From Paraurantiacibacter namhicola (GTDB lineage Bacteria; Pseudomonadota; Alphaproteobacteria; Sphingomonadales; Sphingomonadaceae), in contig NZ_CP016545.1 in NCBI RefSeq assembly GCF_001687545.1, forward strand, positions 496,001-560,000: 64,000 nt of DNA, given 5' to 3'. Under the pieces are notes generated by a model. The model searched no databases. It saw only the letters and a list, made by a program, of their open reading frames with translations, and had not been told where the DNA came from. Position 1 is the stretch's first letter, and the number at the start of each line of letters is the position of its first letter. A program made the translations under genes and the position numbers. This document shows positions 52,983-62,441 of the stretch, piece after piece.

Positions 52983-55900
52983 TTATCGCTGCAGGAGGTT
53001 GCGCGCCTGGCTGGCGATCTGGGCCAGCATGGCCGGGGCAAGCGGGCTGGCCGCCTGCGCCCGTCCGATCAATGCGCGGAACTGCTTGATGGGGATGGCG
53101 TATTTTTCCGCCCAGCTGGCAATGGCGCCTTCCATGTCGTCCTTCCCGGCCTTGCGACGAGCGAGGCTGGAGAGAAACTCGAAACGCATCTGCTGGAAAT
53201 CGCGCGCAAGGCCCGCCACCAGCAGCCGCTCCCACGGGTCGGACGGGTTCATCACCGCGGCCCGCGATTGCGCCCAGTCCAGGCCCAGCCGCTCGCCCAG
53301 GTCGATGAAGGCGCGCGTCAGCAGCGTGGGCGCCAGCTCCGTCTTCACCGCCAGTTGCGCCAGGCCGATGGCCCCGTCGATGGCGTAGAGATTGGCGACC
53401 GAATGCGCCTGCTTGCGCGGTGCACCGATCTCTTCCAGCTCCTGCACGATGGCAGAGGCATGATCGCGCGCCTGCGGGGCGAGCAGATCGTCCACCTGCT
53501 CGTTCAGCTTGCCGATGGATGTGCCCAGCGTGCCGATCACGTCGCCTGGCTGGATGGTGCCGGAAATGCGCAGCAGGTCCGCCATGTGCCCGCGCAGGCT
53601 GCGGGCGGCCCGGTCGAACAGCGCGAGGCGCGCATCTTCGGGCATCTTTGCCGTATCCAGTTCGGCCCAGATTTGGTCCATGCCCAGCAGCTGGCTGGCG
53701 GTGACGAAAGCTGCGCAGATCTGGTCCAGGCCGGCGCCTTCTTCCTCGGCCAATTCGAAGGGATGGACCAGGCCCATGCGGTTGATTACGCGGTTGGCGA
53801 TCACCGTGGCGATGATTTCCTTGCGCAGCTGGTGGTTCTCCAGCTGCCGGGCGAATTCGCTGCGCAGCGGCTCGGGGAAGTCGCCGACGAGGTAAGGCAC
53901 CATCGCCTCGTCATCGGCCAGGTCGGATTGCTCGACCGCGTCCTGCAGCACCAGCTTGCTGCTCGACAGCAGCACGGCGAGTTCGGGCCGTGTCAGGCCC
54001 ACGCCCTCGCTTGCCCGGCGGGCCAGCCCCTCGGCGTGGTCCAGTCCTTCGGTCTGCCGGTCCAGCCCGCCGATTTCTTCCAGCGTCTCGATCAGGCGGA
54101 TCTGGCTGGCGACCGCGCCCGCGCCGCCCTGCTGGGCGATGGAAAGCGCCAGCGCCTGCAGGCGGTTATCCTCCAGCACCAGCTCGGCGACCTCTTCGGT
54201 CATATCCTGCAGCAGCGTATTGCGCCGCTCCTCGGACAGGCGCCCGGCCTTGCGCGCCGCGGTCAGCGCGATCTTGATGTTCACCTCGTTATCAGAGCAG
54301 TCCACGCCGGCCGAATTGTCGATGAAATCGGTGTTTATGCGCCCGCCCTGCAGCGCGAATTCGATACGTCCGGCCTGCGTCGCGCCAAGGTTGGCGCCTT
54401 CGCCCACGACCTTCACGCGCAGCTCCTCGCCCGTCACGCGCACGCCGTCATTGGCCGGATCGCCCACCTGCGCATCGCTCTCGCGCTCGGCGCGGATGTA
54501 AGTGCCGATGCCGCCGAACCACAGCAGGTCCACCGGCGCCTTCAGGATGGTGGAGATCAGCGTTTCGGGGTCGAATTCGCGCTGGTCCGTGCCCAAAGCA
54601 TCGGCCGCCTGCTTGCTGATCTTGATGGATTTTGCGTGGCGCGGATAAATGCCGCCGCCCTTGCTCATCACGTCCTTGGAATAATCTTCCCAGCTGGAGC
54701 GACCCATTTCGAACAGGCGCTTGCGCTCCTTCCAGCTGGCTGCGGGATCGGGATCGGGGTCGATGAAGATATGTCGGTGGTCGAAAGCGCCCACCAGCTT
54801 CAGCGTCTTGGACAGCAGCATGCCGTTGCCGAACACGTCACCCGACATGTCGCCGCAGCCTACCACGGTGGTCTCGTCAGTCTGCACGTCCACGCCCATT
54901 TCCAGGAAGTGACGCTGGACGGAAAGCCACGCGCCGCGCGCGGTGATGCCCATCACCTTGTGGTCATATCCGTTGGAGCCGCCGCTGGCGAAGGCGTCGC
55001 CCAGCCAGAAGTCGCGCTCCTCGGCAATGGCATTGGCCACGTCGGAGAAGCTGGCCGTGCCCTTGTCGGCGGCGACCACGAAATAGGGATCGTCCCCGTC
55101 GCGGATTACCACGCGGTCCGGATGCACCACCTTGTCGTCCACGATATTGTCGGTGACGGACAGCAGCGTGCGGATGAAGATGCGGTAAGCTTCCTTGCCT
55201 TCCTCGAACCAGGCATCGCGGTCTTCGGCCGGGTTGGGCAGCTGCTTGGGATAGAAGCCGCCCTTCGCGCCGGTTGGCACGATGACGGCATTCTTCACGC
55301 GCTGCGCCTTCATCAGGCCCAGGATTTCGGTGCGGTAATCGTCGCGCCGGTCGGACCAGCGCAGGCCCCCGCGCGCCACCGCGCCCGCACGAAGGTGGAT
55401 GCCTTCGAGCCGCCGCGAATAGACGAAGATTTCGCGCCAAGGCACGGGCTTGGGCAGGTTGGGCACCAGCGTGGAATCGAACTTGAAAGCCAGCGCTTCC
55501 TCGGCAGCAGGCGCAAAGGCATTGGTCCTCAGCACCGCGCTGATGGTGGACCAGTAGAGGCGCAGCAAGCGGTCCTCGTTGATGGCGGAAACCTTTGCCA
55601 GGCCCGATCGGATCTCGTCCTCGCAGCCCGCAGCGGATTCTTCGCGGTCGCCATCGAAATCGGGATCGTGATGTGTGGCGAACAGGCACACCAGATTACG
55701 CGTGACATGCGGGCTGGCCATCAGCGCATCGACCACGGTGTAAATCGTGAAGGCCATGCGGCCCTGCCTGAGGTAGCGATAGATCGCGCGCAGCCAGTCC
55801 GCATCGCAGCTGGTTAGCTCCGCGCCGATCACCAGCTTGTTGAAGACGTCGTCTTCCGCCCGGCCGTTCAGGACCGCCACGATGGCCTGTTCGATCACGT

Positions 55901-57695
55901 CGGCGCGGGCGAGCGCGTCCCGCGCGCCGGCGCAGCTGGGCAGGCCCAGCGTGAAATCGTGGATCGTCCCGCTTTCCCCGCCGCGCAGGGTGGTGGGGAT
56001 TTCCTTCAATACACTAAGGCCGAAATTCTCCAGCGCCGGGACGGCATCGGACAGGGCCATCGTGCCATCGCGCTGGTAGATCTTCAGGCGCAGCTGGTCT
56101 TCGGGGTCACCGTCGAGGTGGTAGAGGCGCGCATCGCGGCCTTCTGCCAAGTCGTCGCGGCCTGCGATCGTGTGCAGCCGTTCGATGTCGCGAGCAGCCT
56201 CCTCTGCGCCGTAGACTTCGCGGTAACTGCCGGGAAAGGCGTTGGCGAAGCGGCTGGCGAGAGCGGCGGCACGGCCAGGTTCCTCATGCTCGCGCAGGGC
56301 TTGTTCTACCGCATCGCCCCAGCCGCGCAGCAATTCCTGCAACTTGCGGTCCAGCGCATCGTCGTCGGGCACGGAGCCGGCATCGCGGATGTCGAGCACG
56401 AAGCGCAGCATGGCCAGGCTGCCGCCTTCGACCACCAGGTTCCACTCCAGCGTCTCGCCGCCTGCACCGTCTTCCAGCAGGCTCTGGATCTGCTGGCGGC
56501 GCGCCGTGGAGACCAGATCGCGCGGCAGCCAGACGAAGGCGAAAAGGTGGCGCTGCAGCGGCGCGGTCACCAGGGCGAGGCGCGGCCTGGGCCGGTCGCC
56601 GACGCCGATCATCGCAGTGGCGACGCGGCTGACATCGTCTTCGGTGAAGCCGATCACCAAGTCGTGCGGGAGCACGGTCAGCGCATGGAGCAGGGCCTTG
56701 GCATCATGGCTTTTGGGCGCGAAATCGAACCGGTCCATGATGTTTTCGACCTGCCGTCGCAGCACCGGCACTTCTTCGGGCGGGGTGTTAAGCGCGGCGC
56801 TGGTCCAGAGGCCGGCATGGACCGAAAGGGCGGTGACCTTCCCGTCTTCCACCACCGGCACGATGAAGATGTCCAGCGGGCTGCGGCGGTGCACATTGCT
56901 CAGCCGGTTGGCCTTGATGATCAGCGGCGCGCGGCCGTGACCGCCCTCGTGCTCCTCGAACCAGGCAAAGGCGCGTTCGTAGGTTTCCTCGGCCAGCAGG
57001 TCGCGCGCACTCTTGCGGCAGATGCCCAGCAGTCCGGAGCGCTTGCCCTCGCGGTTGCGGGTCATGTGGCCAAGCTGCGTCAGCATGCCGCTGCCCAGCC
57101 AGCGCAGCAGCGCGGCACCTTCGCCATCGGCCACGCGGTCGGCATCTTCCAGCATGGCTTCGCGCAGGCGGGGCCAGTCTTCCACGGCGGCGTTCACATC
57201 GCCCATGGTGGTGGCCAGCGCCTGCTCCAGGGCGCGTCGTTCTTTCGCGTCCACGCGGGCGGTCTCGATATAGATCAGCGATTCGGTCTTCTCGCCCTTC
57301 TCTTCCGGGCCGGGCAGGGCGGTGAGGGTGCCCTTCTTGTCGCGCCGGACGGAAACCATGGGGTGCACCAGCATGTCGATGGCCAGCCCCTGGTCGGCGA
57401 TCGTCATGGCGATGGAATCGACCAGGAAGGGCATGTCGTCATTGACGATGGCGATGCGCATGAAGCGGCGTGCTGCCTCGGTGCCGGCCGCCGTATCGAC
57501 ATGGATCACGGCGTCTTCGGACTCGCGCTTTTCGGCAGCGGCGAACAGGAACTGCGCCGCCGCGTCCAGGTTCGCACCTTCGGGCACGGGCTCCCCGGGC
57601 AGCAGCGATTCGCCGATCCGGCCGCGCAATTCCCTGGCCAGGCCCTCCAGTTCGGATGTTGCCGTATCGCTCTTTGCCGATTTGCCAGCCGCCAT
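52983..57695 (-). CDS. NAD-glutamate dehydrogenase, large (GDH-180) type
   Basis: This protein of about 1570 residues matches the large NAD-GDH family. It has long N-terminal ACT-like regions, then the catalytic dehydrogenase part with RAGAVARGGLRWSDRRDDYRTEILGLMKAQRVKNAVIVPTGAKGGF, and a helical C-terminal region. It oxidises glutamate to 2-oxoglutarate and ammonia, a catabolic role. The ATG at 57695 is chosen because GGGAGG lies eight bases upstream; two earlier ATGs are open. Confidence 0.93.
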   Translation of the reverse strand: MAAGKSAKSDTATSELEGLARELRGRIGESLLPGEPVPEGANLDAAAQFLFAAAEKRESEDAVIHVDTAAGTEAARRFMRIAIVNDDMPFLVDSIAMTIADQGLAIDMLVHPMVSVRRDKKGTLTALPGPEEKGEKTESLIYIETARVDAKERRALEQALATTMGDVNAAVEDWPRLREAMLEDADRVADGEGAALLRWLGSGMLTQLGHMTRNREGKRSGLLGICRKSARDLLAEETYERAFAWFEEHEGGHGRAPLIIKANRLSNVHRRSPLDIFIVPVVEDGKVTALSVHAGLWTSAALNTPPEEVPVLRRQVENIMDRFDFAPKSHDAKALLHALTVLPHDLVIGFTEDDVSRVATAMIGVGDRPRPRLALVTAPLQRHLFAFVWLPRDLVSTARRQQIQSLLEDGAGGETLEWNLVVEGGSLAMLRFVLDIRDAGSVPDDDALDRKLQELLRGWGDAVEQALREHEEPGRAAALASRFANAFPGSYREVYGAEEAARDIERLHTIAGRDDLAEGRDARLYHLDGDPEDQLRLKIYQRDGTMALSDAVPALENFGLSVLKEIPTTLRGGESGTIHDFTLGLPSCAGARDALARADVIEQAIVAVLNGRAEDDVFNKLVIGAELTSCDADWLRAIYRYLRQGRMAFTIYTVVDALMASPHVTRNLVCLFATHHDPDFDGDREESAAGCEDEIRSGLAKVSAINEDRLLRLYWSTISAVLRTNAFAPAAEEALAFKFDSTLVPNLPKPVPWREIFVYSRRLEGIHLRAGAVARGGLRWSDRRDDYRTEILGLMKAQRVKNAVIVPTGAKGGFYPKQLPNPAEDRDAWFEEGKEAYRIFIRTLLSVTDNIVDDKVVHPDRVVIRDGDDPYFVVAADKGTASFSDVANAIAEERDFWLGDAFASGGSNGYDHKVMGITARGAWLSVQRHFLEMGVDVQTDETTVVGCGDMSGDVFGNGMLLSKTLKLVGAFDHRHIFIDPDPDPAASWKERKRLFEMGRSSWEDYSKDVMSKGGGIYPRHAKSIKISKQAADALGTDQREFDPETLISTILKAPVDLLWFGGIGTYIRAERESDAQVGDPANDGVRVTGEELRVKVVGEGANLGATQAGRIEFALQGGRINTDFIDNSAGVDCSDNEVNIKIALTAARKAGRLSEERRNTLLQDMTEEVAELVLEDNRLQALALSIAQQGGAGAVASQIRLIETLEEIGGLDRQTEGLDHAEGLARRASEGVGLTRPELAVLLSSSKLVLQDAVEQSDLADDEAMVPYLVGDFPEPLRSEFARQLENHQLRKEIIATVIANRVINRMGLVHPFELAEEEGAGLDQICAAFVTASQLLGMDQIWAELDTAKMPEDARLALFDRAARSLRGHMADLLRISGTIQPGDVIGTLGTSIGKLNEQVDDLLAPQARDHASAIVQELEEIGAPRKQAHSVANLYAIDGAIGLAQLAVKTELAPTLLTRAFIDLGERLGLDWAQSRAAVMNPSDPWERLLVAGLARDFQQMRFEFLSSLARRKAGKDDMEGAIASWAEKYAIPIKQFRALIGRAQAASPLAPAMLAQIASQARNLLQR

Positions 57696-57845
57696 GGCCC
57701 AGCCTCCCATGTTGCGGTGCAACATTCGCTCACCGCGATAGAATTATCGTGCGCCCCTAGGCAATTTTCACCTGCGCCAACAGCCCCTTTTCGCCCGACA
57801 GGCAAAACCGGCACGTTGCCTTGGTCATAGTGGAGGGCCCCCCGA

Positions 57846-58613
57846 TCAAGGCGCCCCGTCCAGCTGCGCCAGATATTGCGCGGCGGTTTCGGCCTGCTGC
57901 GATCCGGGAGCCAGCTGCCGCGCGGCGGCCCAGTATTCGCGGGCGCGCTCGTCATTGCCCAGCAGCGCATCGATCAGTCCGGCCTCCAGCAGGATGTCCG
58001 GATTGCGCGGGTCCAGCGCCAGCGCGGTGCCGATCCATCCCGAGGCGCGGGCCAGGTCGTCCTGCCGCCGCGCCAGTGTTGCGGACAGCAGCCAGGCCTC
58101 GGGATTTTGCGGAGCATTGCGCCGTGCGTCGAGCAATGCGGCTGCGGCGTCGACGGGGCGGCCAAGCGCCACGAGGACGCGGCCCCGGTCCACCTCGATC
58201 CCGCCCAGCATCACGGCATCACCCCACGTCATGGCATCGCCGCGCGCCTGGTCGAGCGCGACCAGCGCCGCTTCGGCGTCGCCGCTTGCGAGCAAGGCAT
58301 TGCCCGCCATGGCCCCAAGCCGAGCCCGCGCATCGAAAGAGCTGGCGAGCCGGGCGTCGCGCGCAGCGATGAAGCTCTGTGCCGCCGCATCCCAGCGCAG
58401 CAGGAAGACCAGCGCCTGACCTTGGCACTGCAGCGCGTAGCTGCGTTCCGTCCCGACGGTCCCTTCCTGCCATTCGGCGGCCTCGACCAGCGCGGTGGTG
58501 GCATCGACAGCCGCGGTCTGCAGGCAGCTTTCCAGCCGCGCCTGCGCCGGTGTGAGGATAGGCTGCGGCAGCGGTGCAGCCTGCGCCAAAGCGAGAAGCA
58601 CCGCGCCGATCAT
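57846..58613 (-). CDS. TPR-repeat periplasmic protein
   Basis: This 255-residue protein has a short hydrophobic N-terminus (VLLALAQAAPLPQP) that may be a signal. Tetratricopeptide-like repeats follow (for example GNALLASGDAEAALVALDQARGDA and AWLLSATLARRQDDLARASGWIGTALALDP). It probably mediates protein-protein contacts. Its start overlaps the preceding hydrolase stop by four bases. Specific role unknown. Confidence 0.78.
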   Translation of the reverse strand: MIGAVLLALAQAAPLPQPILTPAQARLESCLQTAAVDATTALVEAAEWQEGTVGTERSYALQCQGQALVFLLRWDAAAQSFIAARDARLASSFDARARLGAMAGNALLASGDAEAALVALDQARGDAMTWGDAVMLGGIEVDRGRVLVALGRPVDAAAALLDARRNAPQNPEAWLLSATLARRQDDLARASGWIGTALALDPRNPDILLEAGLIDALLGNDERAREYWAAARQLAPGSQQAETAAQYLAQLDGAP

Positions 58614-59344
58614 GCCAGCCGCTCCAGCGTGGAGAGGAGCAGGGCAATGTCCTGCTGGCGCGAGAGGCGGTGATCGCCGTCCTTGACCAGTGTTACTTCG
58701 ACATCCTCGGAAGAGAGCTTGTCCGCCAGCGCCAGGGATATGCCGTGCGGCACATCCGTATCGCGCTGCCCGTGCAGCAGGCGCACCGGGCAGGTGAGCG
58801 CGATGGGCGCGGCGAGCTGGCGCTGCGCCTGCCCGTCCTGCCAGAAAGCGGCATGCGTCGGCGTCGGCTCGGGCCCGTAGGGATTGTCTTCGAAGATCGT
58901 CTCGCCCTGCGCCAGCGCATCTTTCTGCGCTGCGTCATATCCCCATTCGGTGAAGTCCGGCGCGGCAGCGATGCCGAGCATCGCCTGCAGCCTGTCGCCA
59001 AGGGCCTGCGCGACCAGCAGCATCAGCCAGCCCCCCATGGAGGACCCGACGAGGATGACGGGCCCTGACACATGCGCCTCGACCAGGGCGATGACTTCGT
59101 CCCGCCAGCGCGACAGCGTGCCATCTGCGAAGTCGCCATCGCTGCGCCCGCACCCGGAATAGTCGATCAGCAGGCACTCGCGGCCCTGGGCCTGTGCCCA
59201 GCCATGGATCTCGGTCGCTTTCGATCCGTCCATGTCGGACATGTAGCCGGGCAGGAAGACCACGGCCGGGCCGCTGCCTGCGGCGTGGCGGAAGGCGATC
59301 TTGCGCCCGTCCGGCATGGCGTGGAACTGGACCTGATCGTTCAT
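58610..59344 (-). CDS. Alpha/beta hydrolase
   Basis: This 244-residue protein starts MNDQVQFHAMPDGRKIAFRH. The catalytic elements are VVFLPGYMSDM (oxyanion region), VGSSMGGWLML (nucleophile Ser), a later Asp in RLLHGQRDTDVPHG and His in KDGDHRLS. It may be a carboxylesterase or palmitoyl-thioesterase-like hydrolase. It is translationally coupled to the TPR gene. Confidence 0.85.
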   Translation of the reverse strand: MNDQVQFHAMPDGRKIAFRHAAGSGPAVVFLPGYMSDMDGSKATEIHGWAQAQGRECLLIDYSGCGRSDGDFADGTLSRWRDEVIALVEAHVSGPVILVGSSMGGWLMLLVAQALGDRLQAMLGIAAAPDFTEWGYDAAQKDALAQGETIFEDNPYGPEPTPTHAAFWQDGQAQRQLAAPIALTCPVRLLHGQRDTDVPHGISLALADKLSSEDVEVTLVKDGDHRLSRQQDIALLLSTLERLA

Positions 59345-59385
59345 GGCAGGATGATGGACCTGCGCGCCGCCTGCATCAACAGGCA

Positions 59386-60795
59386 TCAGAAGGCGCGGTG
59401 ATGCACCAGCACGCGGGCGGTGGACAGCAGGATCCCGATATCGCGCCAGATCGTCCAGCCGCGCAGGTATTCCAGGTCAGCCTTCAATCGGTCGGACAGG
59501 TCCGATTCCTTGTGCGTCGCGCCGCGAAACCCGCGGATCTGGGCAAGGCCGGTCAGGCCAGGGCGCAGCGAGTGGCGCAGCCAGTACTGGTCGTCCACTT
59601 CCCAGAACAGCTTGGTGCCGGCCTGCGAGCCGATCGCATGTGGGCGCGGCCCCACCAGCGACATGTCGCCAGTGAGGACGTTTATCAGCTGCGGCAGCTC
59701 GTCGATCGAGGTCTTGCGCAGGAAGCCGCCGATCCGGGTCACGCGCGCATCGCTGCGCCCGGCGGTGGAGACGGTACCGTGCGCATCGCAGGCATCCTGC
59801 CGCATCGTGCGCAGCTTCCAGATGCCGAACAGCCTGTTGGCGCGGCCGATGCGGTCCTGCCGGAAGAACACCGGCCCGCCATCCTCCAGCTTGATGAGCG
59901 AGGCGGCGAGCGCAATGATCGGGGACAGCAGCACCAGCGCGAGCCCGCCCACCGCCAGGTCCAGCCCGCGCTTCAGCAAGCGGCTGCGAAAGCCCAGAGG
60001 GCCGGCGGACACCAGCAGGGTCGACAGGTCGCCCTCGTGGTTCACGACGCCCAGCGCGCCGATATCGCGAACGCTTTTGGTCACGATCTCGCCATGCATG
60101 CCGCTCGCCTTCAGCATGGTGGACCACATCTTGCGATGCTCGCTGTCGGAACTGACGATCACCTCGTCCATGTTGCGCAGGTACTTGCCCAGCCGGTCGA
60201 ACAGGTGGGGATCGTCCAGCGAGGCGGTCAGTCCGTGCTCCGCCGCATCGACGCGGTAGGCATCACGGATTTTCACCTTCGGCCCACCCGCCTGGATGAT
60301 CAGCACGTTCTTCGGATTGGGTCCCCAGCGGTTCTTCACCACCCGGGCAACCGCCACGCGGTACGCCAGCATCAGCGCGGCAGCCAGCACCATGCCGCCC
60401 ACGAAGGCGAGGCGCGAGAATGTCTCGTTCAGCTTCACGAAGAAGGCCATGAAGTTCAGCAGCACGCCGGACAGGACCAGCGCGGAAATTGCGCGGAATG
60501 CGCCCTTTTTCCAATCCGCCAGCGTGGCGATGGAATAGGTCGCGTTGTGAAAAGCGATGGTCAGGAAGATCGGCAGGGCCAGCATGCCGATCAGCCAGGG
60601 CGATCCGCGCAGATATTCGCCGTGAACGAGGTAGCCGACCAGCGCGAAGCAGCACAGCACCAGCAGCGAATCCAGCACCACTTCCAGCAGGTACATCTGG
60701 ATGCGCTTGCGCTCCAGCGACGGGGCAAAGCCAGCCGAGGGCGCGGAAAGCACCCGGCCGCCGGCAGGCCTGCCATTGGTCGACTGGTAATTCAT
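59386..60795 (-). CDS. Polyprenyl-phosphate sugar transferase (WbaP/exopolysaccharide type)
   Basis: This 469-residue protein has an N-terminal group of four membrane helices, a cytoplasmic NAD-like domain and a C-terminal bacterial sugar transferase domain. That domain carries KRGLDLAVGGLALVLLSPI, DGGPVFFRQDRIG, TSIDELPQLINVLTGDMSLVGPRP and GLTGLAQIRG. It initiates exopolysaccharide repeat-unit synthesis on undecaprenyl phosphate. No other polysaccharide genes lie in this window. Confidence 0.93.
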   Translation of the reverse strand: MNYQSTNGRPAGGRVLSAPSAGFAPSLERKRIQMYLLEVVLDSLLVLCCFALVGYLVHGEYLRGSPWLIGMLALPIFLTIAFHNATYSIATLADWKKGAFRAISALVLSGVLLNFMAFFVKLNETFSRLAFVGGMVLAAALMLAYRVAVARVVKNRWGPNPKNVLIIQAGGPKVKIRDAYRVDAAEHGLTASLDDPHLFDRLGKYLRNMDEVIVSSDSEHRKMWSTMLKASGMHGEIVTKSVRDIGALGVVNHEGDLSTLLVSAGPLGFRSRLLKRGLDLAVGGLALVLLSPIIALAASLIKLEDGGPVFFRQDRIGRANRLFGIWKLRTMRQDACDAHGTVSTAGRSDARVTRIGGFLRKTSIDELPQLINVLTGDMSLVGPRPHAIGSQAGTKLFWEVDDQYWLRHSLRPGLTGLAQIRGFRGATHKESDLSDRLKADLEYLRGWTIWRDIGILLSTARVLVHHRAF

Positions 60796-60895
60796 GTTAA
60801 CCCCAAATGCGAAGCTGGCCCTATACTCTTGGGGCGGCAAAATGCCAAAGCCTGAAACGATGATGTGCCGCGCCGGGCCGATAAACGCAGCGAAT

Positions 60896-61942
60896 TCAGC
60901 GTTTTCTTGCGGCGAAACGGGCGATCTGGGTCAATTCTTGCGCCAGCAGCAGTTCGGCGGCCTGGCTGTTTGTCAGCAGCTGGCGGTGCAGCGCGGTCAG
61001 CCGGTCCACCAGCCGTTCCAGATTGCGGCCGCGCCAGCGTTCCAGCTGCTGGGCCAGTGCGCGCTGGTCCTTGAAGAAGATGCGGCGCGCCTGCTTCTCC
61101 TCGTTCATGAAGGCCTGCACGTCGGGCCTGCGGCCGAGCCTGCCGGCCAGACCTGCCAGTTGCGCCGCGCGGCGTTCCATGGCCAGCAGCAGGCCGACGG
61201 GGTTCAACGAGAGTTCGCGCATGCGGGCTATCTCTGCCGGCAGCCTGCGAACCTGCCCGCCCAGCACCGCATCGACCACCGGCTGGAAACCGTCTTCCTC
61301 GGTCACCGCGCCGATTTCCTCCAGCGCCTCCACGCTCGCCTGCTTGGGCGATTGCGGATCCGCGCCGAGGTAAAGCGCCAGCTTGGTGACCTCGGACTGG
61401 GCCAGCCGCGCATCCAGTCCGCAGCCGCGGGCGATGCGTTCGGCGATGTCGCCGCTCAGCGTCAGGCCCGCAGCGCCCGCCATCTGGCGCACCTCGCGCG
61501 CCATGTCGCGCAGGTCGGGCGGATAGAACATCGCCACCAGCGCATCCTTTCGCCCGGCCAGCAGCTTGGCGGTGCGGCTCTTGTCCGTGGCGGAGGTCGC
61601 ATGGACCAGCACGGGGCAGGCGCCGTCGCCTTCGCCCATGTCGATGGCTGCGGTGAGCAGTTTCAGCCCCTCATGCGCTTCCTCGCCCGAGGCGCGGATG
61701 AAGAGGTGGCGCTTGTCCCCGAACAGCGAGGAACTGCGCGCCTCGTCCACCAGCCGCACGGGATCGCTGCGCATATCCGCGCCGGAAAATTCCACCCGCT
61801 CGCCCGGGTCCTCGATCAGCCCGGCAATGGCATTGGCGGCGGCGCTGGCGCCTGCCTCGTCCGGCCCGCAGAAGAAGAAGATGCGGCATTCCGACGCCGC
61901 GCGCGCTGCACCTTGGCGGAAGTCGCGCTGGGTCAGCTTCAT
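60896..61942 (-). CDS. holA: DNA polymerase III subunit delta
   Basis: This 348-residue protein starts MKLTQRDFRQGAARAASECRIFFFCGPDE and has the HolA N-terminal layout FGDKRHLFIRASGEE, the LAQSEVTKLALYL segment and the helical C-terminal collar region. It opens the beta clamp in the clamp loader. It lies eight bases downstream of lptE, in the same operon as leuS. Confidence 0.93.
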   Translation of the reverse strand: MKLTQRDFRQGAARAASECRIFFFCGPDEAGASAAANAIAGLIEDPGERVEFSGADMRSDPVRLVDEARSSSLFGDKRHLFIRASGEEAHEGLKLLTAAIDMGEGDGACPVLVHATSATDKSRTAKLLAGRKDALVAMFYPPDLRDMAREVRQMAGAAGLTLSGDIAERIARGCGLDARLAQSEVTKLALYLGADPQSPKQASVEALEEIGAVTEEDGFQPVVDAVLGGQVRRLPAEIARMRELSLNPVGLLLAMERRAAQLAGLAGRLGRRPDVQAFMNEEKQARRIFFKDQRALAQQLERWRGRNLERLVDRLTALHRQLLTNSQAAELLLAQELTQIARFAARKR

Positions 61943-61949
61943 CGCTGCA

Positions 61950-62441
61950 TTACCGCGTTTCGCCCAAAAACAGGGCGACGCGTGCGGTGATCTGGTCCGC
62001 CACTTCCAGCGCCAGGTTTTCCAGCGCGCGTTCCTCCGCCGCGATGGTGGCATATTCGCTGGAGACGACGTCGATCCCGGCATCCGAGCCTGCAGTGGCG
62101 TCCAGCACGATCTCGCCCGTCTCCAGGTCCACCAGCTGGTAGCGCGCCCGCAGCGTGCGGCGTTCGCGGCCGATGGTGTCATCGGTCAGCAGGCCAAGGC
62201 CTTCCAGCTTGTCATCCAGCAGCACGTCGAGCCGATAGCGCGGGGTAGGATTGCTGCCGGCCGGGTCCAGCCGGTCGGTCAGCGCATTGCGCACCAGCCA
62301 GCCGGCACGCCCCGCGATGGCAGGCACCTCCACTGCGGCAAGGCCCTGCGCCACCTGCCCCTGAGCCCCGCCGGAATAGACCGGGCGCAGGCCGCACGCC
62401 GCCAGCGTGCCGAGCAGGAGGAGGGCGGCGAGCAGCCTCAT
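61950..62441 (-). CDS. lptE: LPS-assembly lipoprotein LptE
   Basis: This 163-residue lipoprotein starts [25 protein letters not shown] (lipobox LAAC). An LptE-type beta/alpha core follows with [17 protein letters not shown] and a helical C-terminal [10 protein letters not shown]. With LptD it inserts LPS into the outer membrane. It lies between leuS and holA, the usual alphaproteobacterial order, and its ATG overlaps the leuS stop. Confidence 0.92.
   Translation of the reverse strand: MRLLAALLLLGTLAACGLRPVYSGGAQGQVAQGLAAVEVPAIAGRAGWLVRNALTDRLDPAGSNPTPRYRLDVLLDDKLEGLGLLTDDTIGRERRTLRARYQLVDLETGEIVLDATAGSDAGIDVVSSEYATIAAEERALENLALEVADQITARVALFLGETR

Noticed and set aside
51990-55817. 1275-codon open frame on the plus strand
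   Set aside because: It is a shadow of the NAD-glutamate dehydrogenase and FAD reductase genes on the other strand; GC-rich DNA yields long antisense frames.
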